Shown here one piece after another: positions 16,209-27,100 of a stretch of 64,000 nt of DNA; position 1 is the first letter of the stretch, and each line of letters starts with the position of its first letter. The stretch lies in the NCBI RefSeq assembly GCF_024385525.1, contig NZ_JANFLU010000010.1:542377-606376 (forward strand), written 5' to 3'. This stretch comes from Arthrobacter sp. zg-Y238 (lineage in GTDB: Bacteria; Actinomycetota; Actinomycetes; Actinomycetales; Micrococcaceae). Below the pieces are notes generated by a model. The model ran no database searches. It was given only the letters and a program-made list of their open reading frames with translations, and had not been told where the DNA came from. The translations under genes and the position numbers were made by a program.

Positions 16209-16241
16209 CGGCAGCCGGCCCTGGGATAGGGCCGGCTGCCG
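16209..16241. terminator. hairpin terminator after the LAxTG surface protein gene
   Basis: A perfect 14-bp stem, CGGCAGCCGGCCCT at 16209-16222 and its complement at 16228-16241, with a five-base loop. It lies 33 bases beyond the stop of the minus-strand surface protein gene and upstream of the erm leader, so it should insulate erm from read-through. No long U-run follows. Confidence 0.7.
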
Positions 16242-16273
16242 CACGTCTTCGGGGTCCTTGAGGGCGGCTACGC

Positions 16274-16972
16274 CTACGATTCCTCGGCTCCGCGGCGACG
16301 CGTGAAGTACACCCCGGCAGCACCAGCGACAAGAAGGCCTCCGGCTCCCAACAGTGCGAGCGAGGTGCCGCTTGCACCGGTGCCTGCCAGGTCAGGGCTC
16401 ACACCATTGGACGGTCCTCCGGTCCTCATGCACGGCGGAGTGATGGACACTACCTGGACCATGGTCACCCCTGTATCAGTCTGCGTCGGCGTCGAGGTAC
16501 CGGTCGGCGTCGGAGTGACTGTGGGGGTACCCGTCGGCGTCGAGGTGGGCGTACTAGTCGGAGTGACCGTCGGCGTCGACGTGGGCGTTGTTGACGGGGT
16601 GCCCGTCGGCGTCGACGTGGGTGTAGTTGTCGGGGTGCTCGTCGGCGTCGAGGTCGGCGTACTAGTCGGGGTACCCGTCGGGGTACCCGTCGGCGTCGAC
16701 GTGGGTGTAGTTGTCGGGGTGCCCGTCGGCGTCGAGGTCGGCGTACTAGTCGGGGTACCCGTCGGCGTCGACGTGGGCGTAGGCGTGGGGGTCATGAGAC
16801 AGGTGGGCGTAGGGTCCGAAACGGCTACGAGAACACCGGATTCCATTGGCGCGGCGGGAGCCTGTGCGGCAGCCGTCGGAGCGGTGGCCAGCGAGCCCAC
16901 GAGGGCAAAAGCTGCCGCCAGGCTGCAGATTGAAGTAGTGGCAAGGGCATGTGGAAGGCGTTTGGTTTGCAT
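16274..16972 (-). CDS. Thr-Pro repeat surface protein with LAxTG sorting signal
   Basis: A secreted, probably sortase-anchored wall protein of 232 residues. An N-terminal signal peptide (positively charged MQTKRLPH, then hydrophobic SICSLAAAFALVGSLATA, cut near AAA-Q) is followed by a short unique stretch. About 100 residues of T-P-T-S/G/T repeats and a segment with two Cys (one before, one after the repeat) come next. The sorting signal is LAGTG at about residue 195, a hydrophobic helix, and the RRRGAEES tail. LAxTG is typical of class E sortases of high-GC actinobacteria; no sortase gene is nearby. The repeat is a rigid stalk by composition. The start is uncertain: a TTG at 17008 and a GTG upstream are also possible. 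Confidence 0.75.
   Translation of the reverse strand: MQTKRLPHALATTSICSLAAAFALVGSLATAPTAAAQAPAAPMESGVLVAVSDPTPTCLMTPTPTPTSTPTGTPTSTPTSTPTGTPTTTPTSTPTGTPTGTPTSTPTSTPTSTPTTTPTSTPTGTPSTTPTSTPTVTPTSTPTSTPTGTPTVTPTPTGTSTPTQTDTGVTMVQVVSITPPCMRTGGPSNGVSPDLAGTGASGTSLALLGAGGLLVAGAAGVYFTRRRGAEES
16484..16790. repeat. short-period DNA repeat encoding the Thr-Pro stalk
   Basis: On the plus strand, units related to GTCGGCGTCGAGGTCGGC, GTCGGGGTACCC and GTGGGTGTAGTT recur in 6- and 12-base steps, with a larger duplicated block (GTCGGCGTCGACGTGGGTGTAGTTGT near 16609 and again near 16690). The pattern keeps the Thr-Pro coding frame and would be prone to length variation by slippage. Confidence 0.8.
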
Positions 16973-17094
16973 GCGGACGAGGTTGACACCCTGCCTTGTT
17001 CTCCGCAAGCGTAAAAGCCACTTTCTTCACCCCAGCCTCAGTGTTCCCAGTAGTAACGCGAGCCGCAGTCATACCGGTTCGTGGATCCCGCCGG

Positions 17095-17487
17095 TCATTC
17101 GCCGGTGATCCACTGGACTATTTGTACGATCAAGCCGTTCGGATCCCGGTACTGCGCGAACCGTTCACCCCAGGGCTCCGTTTCCGGAGGGGTCACGACG
17201 TCCACACCGTCAGCAAGGAACTGTTGGTGGACTTCGTCGAGATTCTCGACAACGTGCACCAGCAACAATCCCTCCCGTGCCCGTCCAGCGACCTCCGGCG
17301 GCTGAAACGTCGAGAGGCCGGTACGCAGGAAAATGAGGTTCGATCCCCCGCCCGGATGTCTGAGCGAAACAAAGCCGTCGTTTTCCATCTCCACGATGTA
17401 GCCAAGATGGCGGACGAGGAAGGCTGCGGAGGCTTCCGGCGCGGGAACGTTCAGGGAGACGGCGAAGGAGGTGACTTTCACGGGCAT
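17095..17487 (-). CDS. VOC family (glyoxalase/bleomycin resistance-like) protein
   Basis: A 130-residue protein of one VOC unit: two beta-alpha-beta-beta-beta halves, VTSFAVSLNVPAPEASAAFLVRHLGY and LLLVHVVENLDEVHQQFLADGVDVV, ending in YRDPNGLIVQIVQW. The C-terminal Glu metal ligand of glyoxalases is not in its usual place (VQIV replaces a typical x-E-x), so it may bind a ligand rather than catalyse. It starts 22 bases after the Rox-like monooxygenase and is probably in one operon with it. Dissociated homologues bind drugs, but no substrate can be named here. Confidence 0.8.
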   Translation of the reverse strand: MPVKVTSFAVSLNVPAPEASAAFLVRHLGYIVEMENDGFVSLRHPGGGSNLIFLRTGLSTFQPPEVAGRAREGLLLVHVVENLDEVHQQFLADGVDVVTPPETEPWGERFAQYRDPNGLIVQIVQWITGE

Positions 17488-17509
17488 GGCTGGTCCTTTC
17501 TCGGGCCGG

Positions 17510-19674
<2,165 letters not shown>

Positions 19675-19678
<4 letters not shown>

Positions 19679-20805
19679 TCCGTTTCCAGGCGCAGGATCC
19701 GGTCATCATCCTGCCCCGGACGGCCGCGGCCGTCCGTGTTGTTCGTCAGGATCCACACACTGCCGTCCGGAGCGTTGACGACGTCGCGCAGCCGGCCGTA
19801 CTCGCCGGCCAGCTGCTCGGTGGAGGCGCCCAGATTGTCGAGCGGGACCTCCCGCAGCCGTTCACCGCGCAGGTTGGCAATGTACAGGGAGCCCTCCGCC
19901 ACGGCGATGCCGCTCGGACTGGCTTCCCCGGGCGTCCATTGCTGCACCGGGTCGATGAAGCCTTCCTCCCCGGCGATGCCCTCGACCTCGGGCCAGCCGT
20001 AGTTCCCGCCGGCCTCGACCACATTCAGCTCATCCCAGGTGTTCTGCCCGAATTCACTCGCGTAGAGGACGCCGTCGCCGTCCCAGGCGATGCCCTGCGG
20101 GTTGCGGTGCCCGTAGCTGTACACGAGTGTTCCCGGGAACGGGTTGTCCTCCGGGGCGGTGCCGTCCGGGGTCATCCGCAGGATCTTGCCCGAGAGCGAG
20201 TCCCGGTCCTGGGCGCTGTCCCGGTTGCCGGCGTCGCCCGTGGTGGCGTACAGCATGCCGTCCGGGCCGAAGGCGATGCGACCGCCGTTGTGGACCGGGC
20301 CGGCGGGGATTGAGTCGAGGATGGTTTCCGCTTCGCCCAGCGCCAATGACCCGGGTTCGCCGGTGACCTCGCGCCGCTCGATCCGGTTTCCTCCGTCCCC
20401 GGTGAAATAGGTATACAGGTACCCGTCCTGGACGGCGATCCCGAGAAGGCCGCCTTCTCCCCTGCCGCCGGCGCCCTCGATGGTGCCGATTTCCCGGATG
20501 TTGCCGCCGGCGTTGAGCTCCAGGATGTGTGCGGAGTCCCGCTCACTGACCAACGGAATGCCCTCATGGAACGCAATCGACCAGGGCGCGTCGAGACCGG
20601 TGGCGAGGACTTCCGGATCGGGTCTTGTCACTTCCGGTCCGGGCGAAACGGAAGAGGGTGGCTCCGGTCCCGGTCCGCCGCCGGTGCATCCGGCCGCCGC
20701 GGCCGCCGTGACTGCAACGGCCGCGAGGGCGGCCAACCGGCGTCGTACCTGGCTGCGCCGGGAACCCGTGCCGGTGCCATTGGTCCCCGCAGCCGCGATC
20801 CTCAC
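19675..20805 (-). CDS. PQQ-dependent sugar dehydrogenase-type lipoprotein
   Basis: A 376-residue secreted beta-propeller of the soluble glucose/sorbosone dehydrogenase family (Aldose sugar dehydrogenase, YliI-like), probably oxidising sugars outside the cell with PQQ. The signal has RRR, a hydrophobic stretch ALAAVAVTAAAAAGC and a lipobox Cys near residue 34. Propeller motifs include LDAPWSIAFHEG, GEGGLLGIAVQDGYLYTYF, GPVHNGGRIAFGPDGMLYATTGD, YGHRNPQGIAWD and FGQNTWDELN, with the family His and the conserved ligand segments. The GTG at 20805 is favoured by AAGGG five bases upstream. It lies 29 bases behind the SDR gene on the same strand and its stop overlaps that of the GNAT gene. Confidence 0.85.
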
Positions 20806-20834
20806 GGTTCCCTTTTGCACCGATGTCCCGGGTA

Positions 20835-21608
20835 TCAATCGACGCTCATCCCGCTCGTGAGGTTCAGGACGGCGCCGTTCATACTCCCGGCGCCGCCCTC
20901 GGCCAGGAAGACTGCTGCTTTGGCCACCTCCCCGAGAGTGGGAAGGGTCCCCGTGGTGGTGAGTGACTCGAGAAACCGGGTGAACTCCTCCAGTGCCATC
21001 GGCAGGTCCGGTGTGCTTCCAATGGTTTCCAGAATGCGCTGCGGGCGAAGGCAGACGACCCTCACTCCCGAGGGACCGAGCTCTGCGGCAAGGGTCCGCG
21101 TGAGTGCTTCGACGGCGGCACAAGCCGCTGCGAAGCCGCCCACTCCGGCGATGGAGACCCTTGCCGGCGAGGCGGACAGCAGCAGGACCGTTCCGCTTCC
21201 GCGCCGAACCATGTGCGCTGCAGCGGCCCGCGAAGTGATGAACTGTGTGCGCAGCCAGCCCGCTGCCGGCGCGACGACGTCGTCCACGGGCATGTCGAGC
21301 AGCGGGACGCCCTGCACCGCCGGGAGGCCTGCCGCGTTGAGCACTGCGTCGATCCGTCCTGCGGCGTCGACGACGGCGTCGGCGTGCGCGTCTACGGCCG
21401 CGGGATCGGACGCGTCGACTTCGGCCGCATGCACCGGCCCGCCGCCCAGGCCGCGGATGCGGTCCACCGTTGTATTAACGGAGTCCAGGCGGTGCCCGGC
21501 GAGGAACAGCTCCGCCCCGCGGCGGGCAAATTCCTCCGCTACGGCACCGCCGATCGCACCGCCGGCGCCATGGATAATGACCTTCCGGGATGGGATTTCC
21601 GCAGCCAT
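20835..21608 (-). CDS. SDR family protein lacking the catalytic Tyr and Lys
   Basis: A 257-residue Rossmann-fold protein of the short-chain dehydrogenase/reductase type. The cofactor loop HGAGGAIGGAVAEEF (about 13-27), NAAG at 91-94 and the catalytic-strand serine in VLLLSAS (Ser145) are present. At the place of the YxxxK pair the sequence is GFAAACAAVEALTRTLAAELG: Phe159 replaces Tyr and Cys163 replaces Lys. The enzyme should therefore be inactive as a classical dehydrogenase or use another mechanism. AAGGAG seven bases before ATG 21608 fixes the start. The PQQ-type gene follows and is probably cotranscribed. Confidence 0.82.
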   Translation of the reverse strand: MAAEIPSRKVIIHGAGGAIGGAVAEEFARRGAELFLAGHRLDSVNTTVDRIRGLGGGPVHAAEVDASDPAAVDAHADAVVDAAGRIDAVLNAAGLPAVQGVPLLDMPVDDVVAPAAGWLRTQFITSRAAAAHMVRRGSGTVLLLSASPARVSIAGVGGFAAACAAVEALTRTLAAELGPSGVRVVCLRPQRILETIGSTPDLPMALEEFTRFLESLTTTGTLPTLGEVAKAAVFLAEGGAGSMNGAVLNLTSGMSVD

Positions 21609-21806
21609 GGACCCGCTCCTTCTCCGACGCAACCTGGATGGCGGACGCCGTGACGCCGGACGGATGAGGCTAGCAGGGCAGGGCGCCGGAGTCATCCGGG
21701 CCCGCTTCCCTTGACCGGCTAGCGGGCGGAAGACCAAGCTGGCCTGCAGGAACAGGTAACGCTCTCAACCCAAACCCGGCACGGCAATGAAATCCCGGGA
21801 GAACGC

Positions 21807-22322
21807 ATGGAGATCCTCTTCGTCCATGGAGCCGGCGGCTACCCGGACGACCTGCCCCTCGCAGAAGAACTGCACACCCGCCTCGGCCTGCCCGTTACGG
21901 CGCCCCGCTTCCCCGATCAGGACATGTCAGCCGCGGGCTGGCGCAGCGAAATCGAACGGCACCGGAATACCCTCGCCCCTGACCTGGTCATCGTCGGGCA
22001 TTCCTTCGGGGCGTCGATGGTCCTGCTTCACCTCGCCGATGGATTTCAGGGCACCCCGCCGCTGGGACTTGTCCTCCTGGCAGTGCCTTTCTGGGAGTCG
22101 GAGGGTTGGCAGGCGGAATACGCCCTGCCGGCTGACGCCGAACTGCCAACCGGCTTCCCGGTCTGGCTCCACCATTGCGTCGACGACGAGGTGGTGCCCA
22201 TCGACCATCTGGACCGGCACGCAGCGCGGCTGCCTCACGCCGTCGTCCGCCGGCATACATCCGGCGGGCACCAGTTCGAGGGGCGGATGGCTGCGGTGGC
22301 CGACGACGTCGGCACGCCCTAG
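21807..22322 (+). CDS. small alpha/beta hydrolase (RBBP9/YdeN-like)
   Basis: A 171-residue serine hydrolase. The short fold has ILFVHGAGGYPDDLPLAEEL at the N-terminus, the nucleophile elbow VGHSFGASM near residue 63, the acid in CVDDEVVP near 124, and the histidine in TSGGHQFEG near 155. The size fits the RBBP9/YdeN family of compact hydrolases, whose substrates are mostly unknown. GGGAG lies before the ATG. It is divergent from the SDR gene across 198 bases and its stop faces the LuxR gene. Confidence 0.78.
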   Translation: MEILFVHGAGGYPDDLPLAEELHTRLGLPVTAPRFPDQDMSAAGWRSEIERHRNTLAPDLVIVGHSFGASMVLLHLADGFQGTPPLGLVLLAVPFWESEGWQAEYALPADAELPTGFPVWLHHCVDDEVVPIDHLDRHAARLPHAVVRRHTSGGHQFEGRMAAVADDVGTP

Positions 22323-22352
22323 TGGCGGGCCTCGACCGCCACGCTGCGGGGC

Positions 22353-25082
22353 TCAGCGAAGGGACAGCTCGCGGAGCTGGCGGCGCGAGGTGACGCCCGT
22401 CTTGCGGAAAATGTTCCGGAGGTGGGCGTCAATCGTGCGAGGGCTGAGGAAGAGCTCGGTGGCAACTTCGCGGGAGGTTGCGCCGGTAGCCACCAGCCGG
22501 GCGATGTGCATTTCGTGGGCGGTGAGGCTGTCGGTCGGCTGGGCGCTTCTCTTGCGGGGGTGCTCACCGGTGGCACGCAGTTCGCGGGCGGCGCGGGCTG
22601 CGAACGCTTCGGCTCCCATGTCCATTAACAGCTCGTGCGCGGTGCGGAGCTGTTCGCGGGCGTCCTGCCGTCGGCCCTCGCGACGAAGCCACTCGCCGTA
22701 GACAAGGTGGGTACGGGCGAGGTGGGTGGTTATCCGGCACCGACTGAGCTGGTCGATTGCCTCACGAAAGTGCTCCTCAGCAGTCCTCCCCGTACTGGTC
22801 AACGCCCGTGCACGCGCCGCCAGACCGAGCCCCCACGGCGTACCGCTGGCGAGGGCGCGTGAAGTGAGTTGCTCCAGCGCATCGGCCGCACTCTCCGGCC
22901 GGCCGGAACGGCACGCCGCTTCGACGAGTTCAGAGTGGGCCAGGTTGTTGAACCTCACCGCTTCGGTGTCGACGGCCCGTGCCGCCGCGGCATGAGCTGC
23001 GGAGTAGTCGCCCCGACCGTTATGCAGCACCGCCATGGCGTACTGTGTCAGGGCATCCTCGGTGCTGTGCGCCTGTCCGGCAGCCTTGCGGACAATGCTC
23101 GCGCGCATCCCGGCGGTCTCGTCTGGACGGCCGCGCCAGGCAGAGAGGAGGAGCTGCGCGTGCAGCAAGGGCACAGCCTCGGTCGCGGCTGCGATCGCTG
23201 CGTGCTCGGCGGCGCGGTCGAACTCACCCGAGAGCACTTGCATGACGGATTGGCCCAGAAGTGCGTCCGGGAGTGCGGCAAGCGCGCCGGTCTCACGGGT
23301 CAGACGGACATGACGGATGGACACCGCGTGGAGCATCTCGTCGTCGAACACCGACATTGCGGTTCGGCTGGCGAGCCACCCCCAGCGGCAGGTGTCGGCG
23401 ACGCTCAGCGCATCAACATCCTGCTCCTGGCCTCCGAAGGCCGCCAGCGCCCGCCGCAGCCCCGGCACACCGGCCGAATACCCCTGAGTGAAGGTCGTCA
23501 CAAGCCCGTCGAGCAGCAGATCCGCAGGCCGCAGAGACCCCGTCGCGACGGGCGCCGTCAGGGCAGCCTCGGTCACTTCCGGTATGCCGCGGCCGCGGCG
23601 GAAGTCACCGGTGACGATCGCCGCTTCGAGCGCGCGCAGATACGTCTCACGGGACAGCACCGGGTCCAGCGGGGCCAGGCTCTTAGCGGCTTCCAGCAGC
23701 ATCCTCTGCCCTTCGGCGTCGCGCTTGAGGTGGAACGCGATCCGCGCGCGCAGCAGTTCGAGGCGAGCCTGCTGTAGGGTATCGAGCGGCCCGGCCGAAG
23801 CGATGGTCAGCAGCTCCGAGGCGTCCGCACCAGCCTCGTGCTTCTCACGCGCGGCTTCCAATGCCCGGCTCGCCCGTGCGGCGGGATCAGGTGTCAGTCT
23901 GGCTGCATGCTCCATGAACGCCGCCGCGGCGGACAGCCCGCCGCGGGCACGCGCCCGGCCTGCTGACCGTACCAGTTCCGCGGCGGCGTCCTCATCGGTG
24001 CCCAGCACGGCCCGTGCCCGGTGCCAGGCGCGTCGGTCGGGATCGATGTCCGGATTGGTGGCAGCGGCCAGCGCGGCGTGCACGCGGCGGCGCTCCGGCG
24101 GGGCGGCGGACCGAAGCACAGCCGAACGCACCAGCGGATGGCGAAACTTCACCCGCGTATCAATCTCCAGCAGACCGGCGGCTTCCGCGGGCGCGGCAGA
24201 CTCGCCGGCGATCCCCAGGTGCGCGGCCGCACGCCATAGCAGCGCCACCTCTCCGGTTGGATCGGCAGCGGCAATCAGCAGCAAGAGTTGAGTCGGTGCC
24301 GGCAGGCTGTCCGAGCGGCGCCGAAAGGTGTCCTCAAGGCGGTGCGTGATCCCCGGCATCGGCTCGAACCCGCCGGCCAGCCACGCAGCCGGCGCGTTAC
24401 GGGCCAGTTCCAGCAGGGCGAGAGGGTTCCCTCGTGCCTCGGCAAGGACATGGTTCCGCTTCCCGTCGTCCAGGGGTATGTAGTCGGCCGCAGCCAGCAA
24501 CTCCCGCGCGTCGGTCTCGTCGAGCCCGCCCAAGCGTAAGACAGGGATACCGTCGAACCCGCGCACATCGCGGTCGGTGGGCTCCCGCAGCGCCAACACC
24601 AGCACCATCCGCTCGGCCGCGACCCGTCGTGCCACGAACGCGAGAACCTGGGCAGACGCCTCATCCAGCCACTGCGCGTCGTCGACGATGCACAGAAGGG
24701 GCCTTTCCTCAGCGGCCTCGGCTAACAGGTTGAGAGTTGCCAGCCCGATCAGGAACGGATCCGGCACGGCACCGCTTTGCTGCCCGAACGCCACGCCCAG
24801 AGCGGCCTGCTGCGGCTCGGGCAGCGAACCCATGCGGTCCAGCAGCGGCGTGCACAACTGATGCAGGCCCGAAAAAGCGAACTGTGTCTCGCACTCCACT
24901 CCGACCGAGGACGCCACCCGGAACCCTGAGGCATCAGCCCTGCGGCGGGCGTACTGGAGCAGCGCCGTCTTTCCGATACCCGCCTCCCCGCGCACAATGA
25001 CTGCCCCGCTCAGCCCGTCTCGTGCCTGCGAGAGGAAGTTGTCGACCGCTGCACGCTCCGCGTGCCGGCCCAGGAAGTCCAT
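22353..25082 (-). CDS. large ATPase LuxR-family regulator (LAL/MalT type)
   Basis: A 909-residue STAND-type regulator. The N-terminal NTPase has the Walker A motif RGEAGIGKTALLQYA near residue 31 and Walker B LLCIVDDAQWLDEASAQV near 120. The middle 500 residues are Ala/Leu/Arg-rich helical repeats resembling TPR. The C-terminal helix-turn-helix reads LTAHEMHIARLVATGATSREVATELFLSPRTIDAHLRNIFRKTGV. Such proteins sense ligands or partner proteins and activate nearby genes. GGGAG lies eight bases before ATG 25082. The small multidrug-export gene is divergent, 275 bases away, and is the most likely target. Confidence 0.88.
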   Translation of the reverse strand: MDFLGRHAERAAVDNFLSQARDGLSGAVIVRGEAGIGKTALLQYARRRADASGFRVASSVGVECETQFAFSGLHQLCTPLLDRMGSLPEPQQAALGVAFGQQSGAVPDPFLIGLATLNLLAEAAEERPLLCIVDDAQWLDEASAQVLAFVARRVAAERMVLVLALREPTDRDVRGFDGIPVLRLGGLDETDARELLAAADYIPLDDGKRNHVLAEARGNPLALLELARNAPAAWLAGGFEPMPGITHRLEDTFRRRSDSLPAPTQLLLLIAAADPTGEVALLWRAAAHLGIAGESAAPAEAAGLLEIDTRVKFRHPLVRSAVLRSAAPPERRRVHAALAAATNPDIDPDRRAWHRARAVLGTDEDAAAELVRSAGRARARGGLSAAAAFMEHAARLTPDPAARASRALEAAREKHEAGADASELLTIASAGPLDTLQQARLELLRARIAFHLKRDAEGQRMLLEAAKSLAPLDPVLSRETYLRALEAAIVTGDFRRGRGIPEVTEAALTAPVATGSLRPADLLLDGLVTTFTQGYSAGVPGLRRALAAFGGQEQDVDALSVADTCRWGWLASRTAMSVFDDEMLHAVSIRHVRLTRETGALAALPDALLGQSVMQVLSGEFDRAAEHAAIAAATEAVPLLHAQLLLSAWRGRPDETAGMRASIVRKAAGQAHSTEDALTQYAMAVLHNGRGDYSAAHAAAARAVDTEAVRFNNLAHSELVEAACRSGRPESAADALEQLTSRALASGTPWGLGLAARARALTSTGRTAEEHFREAIDQLSRCRITTHLARTHLVYGEWLRREGRRQDAREQLRTAHELLMDMGAEAFAARAARELRATGEHPRKRSAQPTDSLTAHEMHIARLVATGATSREVATELFLSPRTIDAHLRNIFRKTGVTSRRQLRELSLR

Positions 25083-25131
25083 CAGTGTCGCTCCCTTCAC
25101 AGCTTGTCGGCACCCTATTAGGCAATTCCCA

Positions 25132-25168
25132 CCTACGCAAACGAAGTCGCTCCGACCTACCGCGTAGG
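25132..25168. promoter_or_regulatory. inverted repeat between the LuxR and efflux genes
   Basis: CCTACGC at 25132-25138 and GCGTAGG at 25162-25168 form perfect seven-base arms 23 bases apart in the divergent intergenic region. The spacing, three helical turns centre to centre, would suit a dimeric activator. The rest of the 275-base gap shows nothing else I can name. Confidence 0.3.
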
Positions 25169-25357
25169 CGGAAACCGGCGGAATGCAGGGACTTCCACCG
25201 ACGCGACGGCGCTGACTCCGGTGCGAATCTGAAGACACCGGTGCAGGCGAAGCAGTACGGCCCAGCCAGACCCGGGAACACTGTTTCTGCTGGGGACAGT
25301 TTCGAGAATCGCACAAATCCACGACCCGCATAAGACAAAAGAAAGAAGCGCCGAACC

Positions 25358-25942
25358 ATGAACCCCATTCAGGAACTGATCATCAACTTCCAGGATCTGG
25401 CGGCCCAGGTGCCCGAGATCATCCGTCCCTTCATCATGATGCTCGCCGGGGCCGTCCCGTTCATCGAGGCCGAAGGGGCCTCCGTGATCGGCATCCTCGG
25501 CGGCCTCCACCCTGTCGTTGCCGGTATCGCCGCCGCAGTCGGCAATTTCCTGAGCGTGGTCCTCGTGGTGCTCTTCACGTCCCGGGCCCGCACTGCGGTC
25601 ACCGACCGCAACACGGCCCGCGTCGCGGCTGCTCGGAGGGCCGAGCGTGTCCCGGCCTCCCTGGGTTACCAGGGGTCCGCTGAGTTCGAGGAGACGGTGC
25701 CGGCCAAGCCCGTATCAAAGGGGCGCCAGCGCTTCATGAAGTGGCTCGTCCGCTTCGGCGTCCCCGGCGCGAGCATCCTCGGTCCCCTTGCAATCCCGAC
25801 CCAGTTCACATCCGCGATCCTCATCGCGAGCGGAACCCCCCGTGGCTGGGTGCTGCTCTGGCAAGGTGTGGCAATCGTCATATGGACGACAGTGGCCACC
25901 GTCTCGGTCTGGGCCGCCCTCACCTACGTCGTCGGGGTCTGA
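25358..25942 (+). CDS. small multidrug export family membrane protein (COG2426-like)
   Basis: A 194-residue integral membrane protein. Hydrophobic segments lie at about 24-45 (IRPFIMMLAGAVPFIEAEGASVIG), 48-72 (LHPVVAGIAAAVGNFLSVVLVVLF), 130-155 (FGVPGASILGPLAIPTQFTSAIL) and 166-192, separated by a charged cytoplasmic loop of about 55 residues. The FIEAEGA and LGPLAIPTQF motifs are typical of the putative small multidrug export family PF06695, whose activity is only annotated by homology. AAAGAA purines precede the ATG. It is divergent from the LuxR gene and followed by a small membrane protein gene. Confidence 0.75.
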   Translation: MNPIQELIINFQDLAAQVPEIIRPFIMMLAGAVPFIEAEGASVIGILGGLHPVVAGIAAAVGNFLSVVLVVLFTSRARTAVTDRNTARVAAARRAERVPASLGYQGSAEFEETVPAKPVSKGRQRFMKWLVRFGVPGASILGPLAIPTQFTSAILIASGTPRGWVLLWQGVAIVIWTTVATVSVWAALTYVVGV

Positions 25943-26031
25943 GTCACATGAAAGCACGGATCGACGACCCCTCGGCGGAACGTAGCCGCGCTGGCAGGGC
26001 TGTTCCGAAGAAGCGATTCCGGGAGGAACAA

Positions 26032-26673
26032 GTGACACCCAAAGAGACGCTGGAACCCGGGGACGGCCAGACGCTTCCGCGCTATCGATGGTGGCAGCTG
26101 TTCTCGCGTTCCCTCTTTCATCTGCGGCTCGCCGGCGAGGACGGAGCACCGGAAATCTGGTCCGTAGACGTCCGGCCCGGCGGGGATGCGGACGGCGAAG
26201 TACGCGCGCGGCTCTACCGCAACGGGATCAACCAGGCCCGATCGGAACTTCCCGCGGTGTTCGCAGTGCCGGGTGGCGCCATCGAGGTCGAGGTCAGCAT
26301 CTACGGGCTCAGGCGCTGCCACTATGTGACCCCCGACGGGTCCGAGCGACAGCTTCTACCTGATCCTGCCTCGGCCGAAGGACTGCGCGCCCGACTGGAA
26401 CGGACCAATCCGGCGCTGAGCCGTGCCGTTGGCATCGTATCGGCCAGCGTACTCGTGGTCGCGCTCGTGCTCGGCGTTCCGCAGATCGTTGAGCAGATCA
26501 TGCAGCTCCCGCCCGTCGCGGAGAACATCGGCACGTTCTCCAGCCCTTTCCAGCTTCCGGCATCGGCGAACATAACGCTGCTGCTGGCAACGCTGGCAGC
26601 AAGCACCGAACGTGCACTGAGGCTGCGCTACAACTGGGTCCTCGACGGCGGCTTCCTTGAGGGTGGTGACTAG
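26032..26673 (+). CDS. membrane protein of unknown function
   Basis: A 213-residue protein I do not recognise. The N-terminal 120 residues look like a soluble beta-rich domain (WSVDVRPGGDADGEVRARLYRNG, IEVEVSIYGLRRCHYVTPDG). Then come two hydrophobic helices, about 130-152 (AVGIVSASVLVVALVLGVPQIV) and 181-194 (ITLLLATLAASTE). The GTG at 26032 has GGGAGG with a five-base spacer, which I prefer to the ATG at 25948. It begins 90 bases after the efflux gene and may share its transcript. Confidence 0.6.
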   Translation: MTPKETLEPGDGQTLPRYRWWQLFSRSLFHLRLAGEDGAPEIWSVDVRPGGDADGEVRARLYRNGINQARSELPAVFAVPGGAIEVEVSIYGLRRCHYVTPDGSERQLLPDPASAEGLRARLERTNPALSRAVGIVSASVLVVALVLGVPQIVEQIMQLPPVAENIGTFSSPFQLPASANITLLLATLAASTERALRLRYNWVLDGGFLEGGD

Positions 26674-26731
26674 AGCATCGGCCGGGCTCTGCGGCAGGCT
26701 CGACCCCCAGCCCGGCACCCGCTTAAACGAC

Positions 26732-26764
26732 AAAAGCCTGACGAAACTCGCGTTTCATCAGGCT
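26732..26764 (-). terminator. terminator after tRNA-Pro
   Basis: On the minus strand the tRNA is followed by AGCCTGATGAAAC, GCGA loop and GTTTCGTCAGGCT with one mismatch in a 13-bp stem, then TTTTG. The position a few bases beyond the tRNA 3' end and the U-run identify it as its rho-independent terminator. Confidence 0.8.
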
Positions 26765-26769
26765 TACCG

Positions 26770-26843
<74 letters not shown>

Positions 26844-26977
26844 CAGTTCTTCCGGAATGTCTCCCGGCTGAACCACCTCAAATACCTTACACCACAACCG
26901 GTGAATCCGTCGCATCGAGGCTCGCGGGCGTTGCGGGCACCGGTGTACGGCCAAAACAGAGCGCGCACCGGCTCCCC

Positions 26978-27100
26978 CGCTTCCCGGCTGCGGTGCTTGT
27001 ACAGATAACGGGCTTATCCGCTTCCCGGCCGCGGTGCTTGTACAGATAACGGGCTTATCCGCTTCCCGGCCGCGGTGCTTGTACAGATAACGGGCTTATC
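26978..27100. repeat. three tandem copies of a 41-bp unit
   Basis: Units at 26978-27018, 27019-27059 and 27060-27100 start CGCTTCCCGGCCGCGGTGCT and end TGTACAGATAACGGGCTTATC. The first differs from the others by one base (CTG for CCG). They lie in the 429-base gap between tRNA-Pro and der, which contains no gene. No open frame in the repeat has a ribosome binding site. Confidence 0.9.

Noticed and set aside
15040..16305. Plus-strand open frame of about 420 codons across the erm region
   Set aside because: It runs against erm and the surface protein, shows no motif, and is a high-GC shadow.
26978..27100. CRISPR or plasmid iteron array
   Set aside because: Only three copies, directly adjacent without spacers, and no cas or rep gene nearby.
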